Assembly: GCA_027451525.1 (NCBI GenBank)
Contig: DAIDJF010000031.1
Location: forward strand, 1 to 61,294
Origin: Ktedonobacterales bacterium
GTDB taxonomy: Bacteria > Chloroflexota > Ktedonobacteria > Ktedonobacterales > Ktedonobacteraceae
Length of the DNA stretch: 61,294 bases
Direction: 5' to 3'
Shown here: positions 35,552 to 44,661 of the stretch, piece after piece
Layout: every line of letters begins with the position of its first letter
How positions within the stretch are numbered: position 1 is the stretch's first letter
Notes under the pieces: model-generated
Database searches by the model: none
What the model saw: the letters and a program-made list of their open reading frames with translations, nothing else
Told to the model about the DNA's origin: nothing
Position numbers and translations under genes: made by a program

Positions 35552-37093
35552 ATGAAAAATAAAACGCATCGTTCAAAAGTATGTCTGGTCATTAATCCCA
35601 GAGATGGACAAAACCTGACGAAACTGCCCGCTATTCTGGCTGTCTTCGCAGCGGCACGCTGGCATACTGATATCGTGCTAAAAGAGTATGGCGGTCATTC
35701 GATGGAATTAGCGACCGAAGCGGCCAAAAAAGGCTATGACATCGTGATAGGCTACGGCGGTGATGGCACACTTAATCAGGTCGTCAATGGGGTCATGCAT
35801 GGCAAGCAAAAAAAGAAAAGCCTCGTCGGCGTGCTTCCAGGAGGCACGGCTAACGTATGGGCAACTGAAACGAGCCTGCCCCCCGATCCTGTAAAAGCCG
35901 CACTGACCCTTATCAGCAGTGAAGCGCGTAAGGCTGATATCGGTCATATCGAGGTCACTGCGCTCACTTTCCTTTCATCCACACAAGATAATGAGGGACA
36001 AACCTCGCATCAAAATACGCCAGAGACAATAACACAGGTAAGAAAGGTACAAAGTGCCCCTAAAGCCAGACAGCATTTTATCTTGATGTCTGGCCTGGGT
36101 ATTGACGCGGCTGTCATGGGGCAGGTGAACAAAACGCTCAAACATCGCATTGGCGTGATCTCTGTAGGGATCGCTGCCGCTGAGAAAATACCTGAACAGC
36201 ATGAATTTCCGATTGAAATAAAAGTGGCAGAGCAGGAAAATGGGACAGAGAGCGTTTGGCAGGGCAAAGCGTTACAGGTAATCATCGGCAATACGCGACG
36301 CTATGCTGGAGTTTTAGAAATGACCTCGGAGGCCTTTATCGATGATGGGATGCTCGATGTATGTGTGGTTACAGCGGGAGAACCGCTTTCGACGATGCAG
36401 CAGATCACATCACTTGTGTTACGGCGCAAACCAGATAACCAGAGTAGTCAGTTCTTCCGAGGTGCCCATCTCTCCATCAGGATTCCAGCCTCAATTGGAT
36501 TACAACTAGATGGCAGTGCGGTAAAGCTCAAAGATTACTTGAGCAAGCCTGATCGCGCAGCCTTACAAGGCGCACCAGATGCAGAACATGTTCTGGTCAC
36601 GTATCAGTTCGATACGTTGCCAGTCACCCTACCAGTTGCCATTCCTTCTACGTACGATGGCCCTCTTTTCTCAAAGTCCCAGCAAGGGAACAAAGAAACA
36701 CCACAGTCGTCCGAGCACCAGCAGAACACTGATCATGATACCAATACTAATAGCGATGAAAAGCCAGCGGATACATCTTCTGGCAGTGATGCTCAATCCC
36801 ATGAACAGCCCCATACACCAGTTAGCTCTGGACGCAAAGTGACCGTTGTGGGCGTGGCGACACGCTCTAAAGAGAAGGGCGAGTTTATTGTCGCTGCGCA
36901 AACAGCCAAAGCCAGCACTGGCGAAATCATACCAGTTGCTATCCGTTTTGACGAACACACAACGCTCTTAAAGCAGACAGGGGAAGCAGCAACAGCATGT
37001 GATGTACAACACTTACAAGAAGGTGCAGAGATCATAGTAGAGGGTAAGAAGAGCAAACGCGCAGTAATTCACGCGACACGAGCGATACTCTAA
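35552..37093 (+). CDS. Diacylglycerol kinase-family lipid kinase with added C-terminal domain
   Basis: Residues 8-340 are a DAGK_cat/YegS-like lipid kinase, with GYGGDGTLNQVVNG (GGDGT 69-73), PGGTANVWA and the C-terminal beta-sandwich part (GVLEMTSEAFIDDGMLDVCV). It would phosphorylate a diacylglycerol or similar lipid. The family is normally about 300 residues; this one has 513. Residues 350-410 are an acidic, disordered linker and 415-513 a small beta-rich domain (KVTVVGVATRSKEKGEFIVA through EIIVEGKKSKRAVIHATRAIL) that looks OB-like. A long insert (about 140-165) also lies within the kinase. AAAAGG precedes the ATG. Confidence 0.88.
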   Translation: MKNKTHRSKVCLVINPRDGQNLTKLPAILAVFAAARWHTDIVLKEYGGHSMELATEAAKKGYDIVIGYGGDGTLNQVVNGVMHGKQKKKSLVGVLPGGTANVWATETSLPPDPVKAALTLISSEARKADIGHIEVTALTFLSSTQDNEGQTSHQNTPETITQVRKVQSAPKARQHFILMSGLGIDAAVMGQVNKTLKHRIGVISVGIAAAEKIPEQHEFPIEIKVAEQENGTESVWQGKALQVIIGNTRRYAGVLEMTSEAFIDDGMLDVCVVTAGEPLSTMQQITSLVLRRKPDNQSSQFFRGAHLSIRIPASIGLQLDGSAVKLKDYLSKPDRAALQGAPDAEHVLVTYQFDTLPVTLPVAIPSTYDGPLFSKSQQGNKETPQSSEHQQNTDHDTNTNSDEKPADTSSGSDAQSHEQPHTPVSSGRKVTVVGVATRSKEKGEFIVAAQTAKASTGEIIPVAIRFDEHTTLLKQTGEAATACDVQHLQEGAEIIVEGKKSKRAVIHATRAIL

Positions 37094-37194
37094 CGCTCTA
37101 AACTGGTGGCTTCCTGACAAAGCCTCATTGACAGCCATCTAACACACGAGATAGACTGAAAAAATGCAGTTTGCCAACATCAGGAGGTCTTACT

Positions 37195-38490
37195 ATGTCC
37201 TCGACCCTCGTTCTCACCAATCTCACCCTTATTGATGGCACAGGAAGCTCACCACAGGAAAATTGCACGCTCGTACTGCGTGGCGGGCGTGTCGCTTATA
37301 TTGGCCCTGAAGCAGGTTGGAGCATGCCATCAGAAGAACTACATACGCGCCTTGACCTGCACGGTCACTACGTATTGCCCGGTTTGATTGACTGCCACGT
37401 GCATCTGGCAGGCGATGGCGCACCCGACAGTCGTTTGCGCGGCGATAATAGTTGGGCGACACTGTTAATGCTCAAACATGCACAAAATAGCCTCGCGGCA
37501 GGCGTGACAACCGTGCGCGATGTAGGCGGGCGGCATGGTTTGGAATTTTCTGTGCGACAGGCTATTCAGGATGGCATGTGGGTTGGACCGCGTATGCAGT
37601 TGGCAGGCAAACTGCTTTCTATCACATCCGCAGGCACAGAATACTACGATGGTATGTACCGCGAGGCCGATGGTGTTGACGAGGTACGCAAAGCGGCCCG
37701 CGAACAGCTGAAAGCGGGGGCAGATGTAATCAAGGTCCTGGCGACGGGAGCGGTTTTATCTCCTGGTGAACAACCAGGAGCAGTGCAATACGGATTGGAT
37801 GAGCTACGTGTAGCCGTTGAAGAGGCGGGAAAAGTTGGTAAGCCTGTCGCGGCCCATGCACACGGTATCCAGGGCATTCGTAACGCGGTCGCCGCAGGTG
37901 TGCGCACAATCGAGCATGGCACCTATCTTCACCAGGATGAGCGTGTGATGGAGCACATGGCTGAAAAGGGCATCTTCCTGATCCCCACGCTCAAAGCAGG
38001 TTTCGATGTCGTCTATGGTGAACGGCCCGGCATTCCGCAGTGGATTCAAGAGAAGATGAAAGAAGTGCAAGAACATGCGATACGTAGTGTGAGTCATGCA
38101 TTAGAAATGGGTGTGCCTATCGCAATGGGAACCGACGCCGCGACACCCTATAACTTTCATGGCGACAATACGCAGGAATTGCATTGGATGGCAGAGGCTG
38201 GGCTGTCACCAATGCAAATTATCGTGGCCTCGACCGCGAATGCCGCTCGTGCGTTAGGCTGGGAGAGCTGGCTGGGAACACTCGAAGTCGGCAAGGTCGC
38301 TGATCTTCTCGTCGTCCCAGGCAACCCGCTGCAAGATTTAGGGATGCTAACAGACCGTCGCAACATCGAAATGGTAATCAAAGATGGACAGATTGTGGCG
38401 CGACAGTATACAACAAGTGGCTATGCGATACCGGAGTCGGCAATAGCTGGAGCCTGGATATGTTGTGGAGTGCCATCACCTGCCCATTAG
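37195..38490 (+). CDS. Amidohydrolase-family protein (imidazolonepropionase/prolidase-like)
   Basis: A 431-residue metal-dependent hydrolase. The first metal motif is LPGLIDCHVHLAG (H68, H70). A probable carboxylated Lys sits in GADVIKVLATGA, two more His lie in AHAHG and IEHGTY, and the late Asp is in GTDAATPYNFHGDN. It is close to the group that includes Xaa-Pro dipeptidases and other cyclic amide hydrolases; the substrate is not predictable. AGGAGGTCT precedes the ATG at 37195; an upstream in-frame TTG at 37171 is rejected. Confidence 0.9.
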   Translation: MSSTLVLTNLTLIDGTGSSPQENCTLVLRGGRVAYIGPEAGWSMPSEELHTRLDLHGHYVLPGLIDCHVHLAGDGAPDSRLRGDNSWATLLMLKHAQNSLAAGVTTVRDVGGRHGLEFSVRQAIQDGMWVGPRMQLAGKLLSITSAGTEYYDGMYREADGVDEVRKAAREQLKAGADVIKVLATGAVLSPGEQPGAVQYGLDELRVAVEEAGKVGKPVAAHAHGIQGIRNAVAAGVRTIEHGTYLHQDERVMEHMAEKGIFLIPTLKAGFDVVYGERPGIPQWIQEKMKEVQEHAIRSVSHALEMGVPIAMGTDAATPYNFHGDNTQELHWMAEAGLSPMQIIVASTANAARALGWESWLGTLEVGKVADLLVVPGNPLQDLGMLTDRRNIEMVIKDGQIVARQYTTSGYAIPESAIAGAWICCGVPSPAH

Positions 38491-38512
38491 CGTGAGGATA
38501 TATGCAACCACG

Positions 38513-39361
38513 TTATCGCTCATCGGGAAACTGACGGTTATCTAGGCGAAAGACACCGAGTTGAACCAACATTGGCCCAATTTCGCGCAAAGATTGCACA
38601 ACTAGACGGTACGCTTCGCGCTCGCCAATAATCGGTGAGCAAAAATATTGGCAAATCGCGATCAAGGCAGCAAAACCTTCTATGACATCTTCACGTGGCA
38701 TACTATCTAATTGCGAGTCGTTCGCGACACGGAGATAGCCAGAGGGGGCAATTTCCAGTCCTAAAAAGGCTGGAAATGCTGCCGCGCAATCATCAAGGAT
38801 GTCTTGCAGGACATTGAGAGCTTCCTTTGGGCCAACCAGGTGAGCAACAGCGAGAGAGATGCGGCGCGTGCCTTCAATCAGAACCCGCCATTCCCAGGGT
38901 GTGATCAACTGCTTCGCCTCCGCAGTTATCACCAATTCACTGTCGATCACGAGCGGCTTTCCCCCAGCACGATTGTCCTCTTCAGCATTGAATGATACAG
39001 ATTGCGGTGATTGAATAATAATCCCGCGCTGACCCAGAAAAAGCAAAACCTCATCCAATAGACGCTCATACTCGCCATTTACATTATTGCCTGTTTCGGT
39101 AAGCGTACCACGATCAAGACGCACAGATCCCTGTGTCCATAGACGTAATTCGAGTAAGATAGCACGCACATCGCCACGATTGCCTACAACATGAACAAGC
39201 TTGCCAGCACGAAAATAGAGATGTACAACGCTCAAACGCTCCGCATTACGAAGCGAGAGCCGACCAAAAAGGCGCATGCGTCTGATATGGAGGACTACAT
39301 TGGCAAGGTCACGGAAGGAGCCTTGCCAGGCCGTACTAAAAGGGTCAGCCCGATATGCCAC
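38513..39361 (-). CDS. DUF4388-like domain protein
   Basis: Residues 1-120 of this 282-residue protein match the DUF4388/PatA-like pattern: a start helix (NVVLHIRRMRLFGRLSL), then VVHLYFRAGKLVHVVGNRGD and LRLWTQGSVRLDRG. The C-terminal part is helical (ISLAVAHLVGPKEALNVLQDIL, EGFAALIAICQYFCSP) and unassigned. Such domains occur in gliding and gene-regulation proteins. The start is GTG at 39361, 6 nt after the acetyltransferase, so it is the last gene of the leftward cluster. Confidence 0.6.
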   Translation of the reverse strand: MAYRADPFSTAWQGSFRDLANVVLHIRRMRLFGRLSLRNAERLSVVHLYFRAGKLVHVVGNRGDVRAILLELRLWTQGSVRLDRGTLTETGNNVNGEYERLLDEVLLFLGQRGIIIQSPQSVSFNAEEDNRAGGKPLVIDSELVITAEAKQLITPWEWRVLIEGTRRISLAVAHLVGPKEALNVLQDILDDCAAAFPAFLGLEIAPSGYLRVANDSQLDSMPREDVIEGFAALIAICQYFCSPIIGEREAYRLVVQSLREIGPMLVQLGVFRLDNRQFPDER

Positions 39362-39367
39362 TGATAC

Positions 39368-39961
39368 TTAAGCTCCAATTCGACATGATTGCTGGCATGT
39401 ATCACACCATCCAACCACTATGTTGTCTTCTTCATGAACATCGGTCAGACGATGCGCGCAACGACATACATACCCATGTAGACGCGCAGGGTTGCCAAAT
39501 ACAAGAGCGTGCGGAGGAACATCTTTCGTCACAACTGACCCCGACCCAACCAATGCAAAAGAACCAATGGTCACTCCACAGACAATCACTGAACCTGCTC
39601 CAATTGAGGCTCCATAACGCACGAGTGTGGGAGTGATCACCCAATCGTTGGCACTTTTTAGTTCACCAGCAGGTGTGATTGCACGCGGATAGAGATCATT
39701 GGTAAAACATACATGGGGGCCGACAAAGACCCCATCCTCAATTGTCACGCCCTCAAACACCGACACGTTATTCTGTATTTTTACACGTGAGCCAATCGTA
39801 ACATGGGCGTCAATATACACACCTTTCCCAATATTACACGCGGCTCCTACGCGAGCATGTTCGCGAATATGGGCATGTCTCCAAATACGCGTCCCCTCAC
39901 CAACACGCGCCTCTGCTGAAACCTCTGCATCTGGATGTACATAGAAAGATACGTCCGACAT
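39368..39961 (-). CDS. Hexapeptide N-acetyltransferase (WlbB/WbpD-like)
   Basis: A 197-residue left-handed beta-helix acyltransferase. The start [20 protein letters not shown] and the block [16 protein letters not shown] are typical of acetyltransferases acting on UDP-amino-sugars, such as the WlbB/WbpD enzyme that acetylates UDP-2-acetamido-3-amino-glucuronate. [19 protein letters not shown] and a second Cys cluster (WCDTCQQSC) end the protein, as in some relatives, and could bind zinc. AGAGAGG precedes the ATG. With the UDP-sugar dehydrogenase at 51477 it suggests a diacetylated uronic acid, but the middle enzymes are not in the window. Confidence 0.85.
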   Translation of the reverse strand: MSDVSFYVHPDAEVSAEARVGEGTRIWRHAHIREHARVGAACNIGKGVYIDAHVTIGSRVKIQNNVSVFEGVTIEDGVFVGPHVCFTNDLYPRAITPAGELKSANDWVITPTLVRYGASIGAGSVIVCGVTIGSFALVGSGSVVTKDVPPHALVFGNPARLHGYVCRCAHRLTDVHEEDNIVVGWCDTCQQSCRIGA

Positions 39962-39973
39962 CTGCCACCTCTC

Positions 39974-41020
39974 TTACCTCGAATTTGTAAAGCGTTTACG
40001 AATCGCGGGCAGCCAGCGCAGACGTGCAATGATGCCCCATAAACCCGCTGTTGCCGCCGCAACAACGAGCCAATGTTGATCTACATCCACCTCTACGCGA
40101 TACAGGCTAAGCATATTCGTCTCTGGTGTATTGATCCCATAGCTTGTAGTTAATGCCCACGTATACCCAGCCTGTCGCACCGCTTCTACTGTTTCATTGC
40201 CAATATGCTGCTGCTGCCCAATCGGATAGGCAAAACTTTTCACATCATGCCCCAGGGCACGCTCCAGATAGGCGCGACACTCGCTCAACTCGCGCTGTCG
40301 CTCTTCCGCATCAGTCAAATAAGACAAGACAGGATGATGCATGGTGTGTGCCCCAAAAGAGACCCACCCACTCTGCTCCATCTCCGCCACTTGTTCCCAG
40401 GTTAACGGTAATTCTGGCTGCTCTTCTTCTATAACGGACGAAGACACAGCAAGTAGCGCACGCATCGAAACTAAAAATGCCTCGCGCTCCGCCACAGAGC
40501 GGGCATAGCGAACGTGGTTATCAATCAGGTTCGCCAGAGCCACACGCTCCTCTTCGCGCTGTAAATGATAGGTTATACCTTCAACAGTAGCCTCTGGCAC
40601 CTGCGCGCTTTGCACCAGGCGTTTCCCTTCAAACCACCAAAACCGTTGCCCGCTATCAATATAGCCCGGCACAAGATAAATGGTCATCGGTGTTTGGAGT
40701 TCACGGGCCAGCGCAAACCCATGGGTATAGTTATCGCAATAACCATCATCAAAAGTCAAGACAAGCGCAGTTTTCCGAGGAACAATACGGCGGTGCGCTT
40801 TTTGGGGAGTATATAATTCCTCAAGAGCCGCTTCTACATGCAGAATACGGTAATAGCGACGTAAATAGTCCAGATGACTGCGCAGGTTGCCACCTGATGC
40901 CCGATGGTAATTAAGAATAACCAGACGCGCCTGAGCGCGTCTGGTCCTCCAGCGAGCAAATCCCACCAAACCACTATAATAAAAAAAAGCCGCCAACGCT
41001 ATTAAGACTCGTCTACGCAT
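39974..41020 (-). CDS. Polysaccharide deacetylase-family protein, copy 1
   Basis: A 348-residue NodB-fold protein with an N-terminal hydrophobic segment (VLIALAAFFYYSGLVGFARW). The catalytic features are TFDDGY (D91, D92), the metal His pair in GAHTMHHPVL and FAYPIG. It has a large insert (about 105-210, with RFWWFEGKRLVQ), shared by all three copies in this cluster. It may remove N- or O-acetyl groups from a glycan or act on another amide. It follows FAD oxidoreductase copy 1 by 26 nt. Confidence 0.87.
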   Translation of the reverse strand: MRRRVLIALAAFFYYSGLVGFARWRTRRAQARLVILNYHRASGGNLRSHLDYLRRYYRILHVEAALEELYTPQKAHRRIVPRKTALVLTFDDGYCDNYTHGFALARELQTPMTIYLVPGYIDSGQRFWWFEGKRLVQSAQVPEATVEGITYHLQREEERVALANLIDNHVRYARSVAEREAFLVSMRALLAVSSSVIEEEQPELPLTWEQVAEMEQSGWVSFGAHTMHHPVLSYLTDAEERQRELSECRAYLERALGHDVKSFAYPIGQQQHIGNETVEAVRQAGYTWALTTSYGINTPETNMLSLYRVEVDVDQHWLVVAAATAGLWGIIARLRWLPAIRKRFTNSR

Positions 41021-41046
41021 AATCCATTGCTCGCTTTTCGAGTTTC

Positions 41047-42276
41047 TTATCGCCTTGAGTGTGCCACTTGACGCACAATTGCAGATGTAACTCGCCGTGC
41101 GGCCGCAGCATCGCCAATTACAAAACGATAGAATGGGCCAAAGCTACGGGCCGCAGAAAAACCAATAAAGTAGAGGCCCGACACGCTACTTTCAAACCAG
41201 GGATTGAGTTCAGGCGATTTCATATAGGTGCGAATAGAGGTAAGCAATTGTGGATGAAGCATTGATAAGCGCGTCAGATCAGTTCGATAGCCAGTGGCTA
41301 AAATCACATGATCGACGGTTAAGGTTTCTCCATTTGCGCATGTTAGACGAACACGTCCATCCACTGCTTCCACCGCTGTGATAGGTTTCTGCTCCTGTAT
41401 CGTTACCTTATTGAAGACCCGATTTTTTAACCAGGGTGAGCCTGCGGGACCATGCCTGGTCGTCAAGACATAATCGCGTGTATTACGTGGCAAACGCTGG
41501 AAGGCATAGGGATATTTTTCGAGCAGAAGATTAAGCCAGCCACTCCCCATACCAGCTTTTGGTGCGCGCAACTGCCGTAGCAACGCGGGAATACGCATGT
41601 TGGCGTAAGGAATCCAGCGCAAAGGATGGCGCGAGACCAGATGCACCGTCGCTCCATTTTCATGCAATAGAGCCGATGTTTCCAGCGCAGCCTGTCCACC
41701 ACCGACAACCGCGACGACTTTATTGGCAAAAGTATCAAGACAATGGTGCTCTGACGAATGCGAAACGAGATGGACGGGCATATGCTCATACTCTGCCGGA
41801 CAATAGCGATAGTATTGTAGCCCGGTAGCCATCACCACAGTTCGACTATGCAGGACGCGCCCATCTTCTAGCGTGACTACAAACTGCTTACCCACGCGCT
41901 CCACGCACGAAACATAGGTCTCGTCTACATTTGGCACAGCATTTTTCTGAAACCAGAGGGCATAGTCTATAAAGGTTTCGACAGGCAGGGGATCAGTACC
42001 TTGTGCGCCTATTGCCTGAAAATAGCGATCAAAACTATATGCCCCTTGCGGATCTGATAAATCCGTTGCCCACCAGTAAGAGCGCAACAACATCCCTTTC
42101 GGCATATGCTCACGCCAAAAATAGATCGGTTTGCCAAAGACTGCCACCTTTAGGTTTTGTGCCAGTAAGTGGGCTGCGGCAGACAGTCCATAGGGACCAG
42201 CTCCGACAACAACCACATCGTAGTGTTCAGTTGGCAGGGAGTCTTGTGTTTTCTGCACATCTAAAGATACACTCAC
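41047..42276 (-). CDS. FAD/NAD(P)-binding oxidoreductase, flavin-monooxygenase-like, copy 1
   Basis: A 409-residue two-dinucleotide-domain flavoenzyme: VVVGAGPYGLSAAAHL for FAD and VVAVVGGGQAALETSALL for NAD(P)H. The stretch FWREHMPKGMLLRS and a late ATGYRTDL motif resemble flavin-dependent N- or C-hydroxylases. The start is GTG at 42276 with GAGGAGG; GTGA overlaps the stop of ATP-grasp copy 1, so the two are co-translated. A hydroxylation on the product of the ligase is one model; the reaction is unknown. Confidence 0.85.
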   Translation of the reverse strand: MSVSLDVQKTQDSLPTEHYDVVVVGAGPYGLSAAAHLLAQNLKVAVFGKPIYFWREHMPKGMLLRSYWWATDLSDPQGAYSFDRYFQAIGAQGTDPLPVETFIDYALWFQKNAVPNVDETYVSCVERVGKQFVVTLEDGRVLHSRTVVMATGLQYYRYCPAEYEHMPVHLVSHSSEHHCLDTFANKVVAVVGGGQAALETSALLHENGATVHLVSRHPLRWIPYANMRIPALLRQLRAPKAGMGSGWLNLLLEKYPYAFQRLPRNTRDYVLTTRHGPAGSPWLKNRVFNKVTIQEQKPITAVEAVDGRVRLTCANGETLTVDHVILATGYRTDLTRLSMLHPQLLTSIRTYMKSPELNPWFESSVSGLYFIGFSAARSFGPFYRFVIGDAAAARRVTSAIVRQVAHSRR

Positions 42277-43607
42277 TGCGATGTCCTCCTCAAAAATTTT
42301 TTCTCCAGCCGCTGCCGCACACGGTCTGCAAATTCGGTTGCCGCAGTCCAGGCAGGAAGAGGGTCCTTCCAGTCCATATAATCATATCCTGTAGGAGTTA
42401 AAAAATCCATAAAGAATTCAGTAAATGCGTGTACGGGTGGAGTAACACCTGGTCTACCACGTTGACTGATAGTCTGAAACGTGGTCAGAAGATCACCTTC
42501 GAGATAACGCATCCAACCACCCGTACGATACCCAGAGATGCGTTCTATCTTCTCCCCACTCGCCCATTGATAAAGCAGATAGGGGAAATCTACGCCCGCA
42601 CGCACCGCCACCTCAACCGATGCCGAAAGGCGCGGATTGACCTCCATTAAACAGGCTCTTCCCGCGCTATCTCGTCTGAACTCGATCTCAGAGTACCCTT
42701 CCAGGTCCATTGCACGAATCAGTCGCTCTGCCTGTGCGCCGATATCATCTGGTATCGTAATACTTTGCCGATAGACAGAGGTTCCTCCCAGAGGCGGTTG
42801 CATGCGTTTGGCCCATTGTGCAAAACGCGCATAGACCTCGCCGCGCACATAGAAGAGACTGACCGCTTCACGCTTGCCTGAAAGAAACTGCTGAAATAGG
42901 ACACTACCACCATCCTGCGTGAGTTCCTCAACCGCACGTCGTGCCTCATCTGGCGTTGTTACCAGTTGGCAGATCAAGCGCACCCCGTGTTGTTCGCCCC
43001 AGAGCCAGGACTCAATCGGCTTGACAACAGCAGGCAGACCAATCTCACGGATTGCCGCGCTCACCTCGTCTACGGCTTTCACTGTTACGCCATGCGGAAC
43101 ACCCACTCCTAGTTGTTCTGCCAGTTCCAGCGTTTTATCTTTGTTAATAGCAAGATCAAGAGCCGACTCTTTCGCCAGAGCAAGACCCACACGACGCTCT
43201 AATGCTGCCCGATGCTCACGAATAACCGCCAGTGTCCCATCGGAAGAGGTAATGAGCGTACGCGCGCCCGTGTTATCTAACAATTGCTGGATATAGGTTA
43301 AAAAAGGCTCGGTACCCTGTTCATAACCCGGCGCAAGATAGGCTCGCTGACACCAGCGCGATGAAAATGTGGGCACACTGCGCGATTTCGCCAATAAGCT
43401 AGAGATTTCTAAGGATGCCACGCGCAGGTTACGCCGTCCTAGCGAACGCACTGTCACCAGCGATTGGCGCAGTTTTGCGTCCAAAACGAGTGCATCGTAC
43501 GTTACCTGTTTACCAGTCGGCACTACGACTGCTTCAGGAGCGATATGTTCATCAGGAAGGTTTCCTTGCCGCGTTGCATCAAACTGTTTATCGAGAGCGT
43601 CTTTCAC
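42273..43607 (-). CDS. ATP-grasp ligase, copy 1
   Basis: A 444-residue ATP-grasp enzyme. ALVLDAKLRQSLVTVRSLG begins a pre-ATP-grasp domain, LPAVVKPIESWLWG holds the ATP-binding Lys and RACLMEVNPRLSASVEVAV carries the metal-binding Glu and Asn. Such enzymes join a carboxylate to an amine or thiol with ATP cleavage to ADP. No peptide-synthetase or cobalamin context is near. The GTG start (AAGGAG 9 nt before) lies within the last 20 nt of deacetylase copy 2, so the genes are coupled. Confidence 0.86.
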   Translation of the reverse strand: MKDALDKQFDATRQGNLPDEHIAPEAVVVPTGKQVTYDALVLDAKLRQSLVTVRSLGRRNLRVASLEISSLLAKSRSVPTFSSRWCQRAYLAPGYEQGTEPFLTYIQQLLDNTGARTLITSSDGTLAVIREHRAALERRVGLALAKESALDLAINKDKTLELAEQLGVGVPHGVTVKAVDEVSAAIREIGLPAVVKPIESWLWGEQHGVRLICQLVTTPDEARRAVEELTQDGGSVLFQQFLSGKREAVSLFYVRGEVYARFAQWAKRMQPPLGGTSVYRQSITIPDDIGAQAERLIRAMDLEGYSEIEFRRDSAGRACLMEVNPRLSASVEVAVRAGVDFPYLLYQWASGEKIERISGYRTGGWMRYLEGDLLTTFQTISQRGRPGVTPPVHAFTEFFMDFLTPTGYDYMDWKDPLPAWTAATEFADRVRQRLEKKFLRRTSQ

Positions 43608-44622
43608 GCGATTTTCTCCTTCGTCGCGACAAACCGAGTAGACCCACCAGTTCAGCCGCCATAATTAACCAATGTTGTGTAATATCACCAGGGAGCCGTC
43701 GCAGCAGATAATGATCTGTCTGATAGGTATTGACATCCTCTATCGTTGTCACAGCCCACCGATAGCCCGCGTCTTTCACCGCCTGCACGCCATGTGTACC
43801 GATATGCTCAAGCTTCCCAATGGGATAGGCAAAGGAGAGCACAGGATGGCCCAGGTGGCCTTCCAAGACCTGACGGCATTCAGCAACTTCACGGCGCACC
43901 TCTTCGGGGTCTTGCAAGTAGGCCAAAACGGGATGATGCATCGTATGTGCCCCAAACGAGACCCAACCGCTCTGCTCCATCTCTTTGACCTCTGCCCACG
44001 TTAATGGCAAGGCTTCCCGGTCTACCTGCTCTACTGGACTCTGTGGCGTAATCGCGAGGACAGTCCGCATATGGTCCAATTGCTCTTCACGCACAGCAAC
44101 CGAAGGAGCAAAACGTACACGCGTATCTATCGTTTTCGCCAGGGCGACACGCTCCTCGCTTCTCTCCAAATCGTAGGTCTGGTCCTCAAGCGTGACATCT
44201 TTTGTTGGCGTATATGTCGCCAGACGTTTTCCTTCAAGCCACCAGAAGCGCGACCCACTTTCGACATAGCCCGGAATCAGAAAAATCGTGATAGGAACGC
44301 GCAACTCTGTTGCCCATGCAAAAGCCGAGGAATAATTATCATGATAGCCATCGTCAAATGTCAATACTAGCGGCAATCGGCGATCAGCCATATGCGACTT
44401 TCGTCCAGGAGCGAAGAACGCTTCTAATGCCTCATCCAAGTGCATGACACGATAATGCTTACGCAGATAGCGCATCTGATGGCGAAGCATTACATCTGTT
44501 GCTCGATGATAATTTAGGATAATAAGACTTGGGCGAAAACGACGAATCCACCAGTGGGCAAGATACACCAGCCCACTGTAATAGAAACAAGCCGCGAGAG
44601 CCAGCCTTACACGCTCACGCAT
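43588..44622 (-). CDS. Polysaccharide deacetylase-family protein, copy 2
   Basis: A 344-residue protein aligned over its whole length with copies 1 and 3. It has the same N-terminal hydrophobic segment (LALAACFYYSGLVYLAHWW), TFDDGYHDNY, the insert with RFWWLEGKRLA, GAHTMHHPVL and FAYPIG. All catalytic residues are intact, so it is not a decaying duplicate. It lies 39 nt after FAD oxidoreductase copy 2 and overlaps ATP-grasp copy 1 by 20 nt. Confidence 0.87.
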   Translation of the reverse strand: MRERVRLALAACFYYSGLVYLAHWWIRRFRPSLIILNYHRATDVMLRHQMRYLRKHYRVMHLDEALEAFFAPGRKSHMADRRLPLVLTFDDGYHDNYSSAFAWATELRVPITIFLIPGYVESGSRFWWLEGKRLATYTPTKDVTLEDQTYDLERSEERVALAKTIDTRVRFAPSVAVREEQLDHMRTVLAITPQSPVEQVDREALPLTWAEVKEMEQSGWVSFGAHTMHHPVLAYLQDPEEVRREVAECRQVLEGHLGHPVLSFAYPIGKLEHIGTHGVQAVKDAGYRWAVTTIEDVNTYQTDHYLLRRLPGDITQHWLIMAAELVGLLGLSRRRRKSRERRSR

Positions 44623-44661
44623 GACACACCTCAGTCTATCTCATGGCTCCGAAGATCTGAT

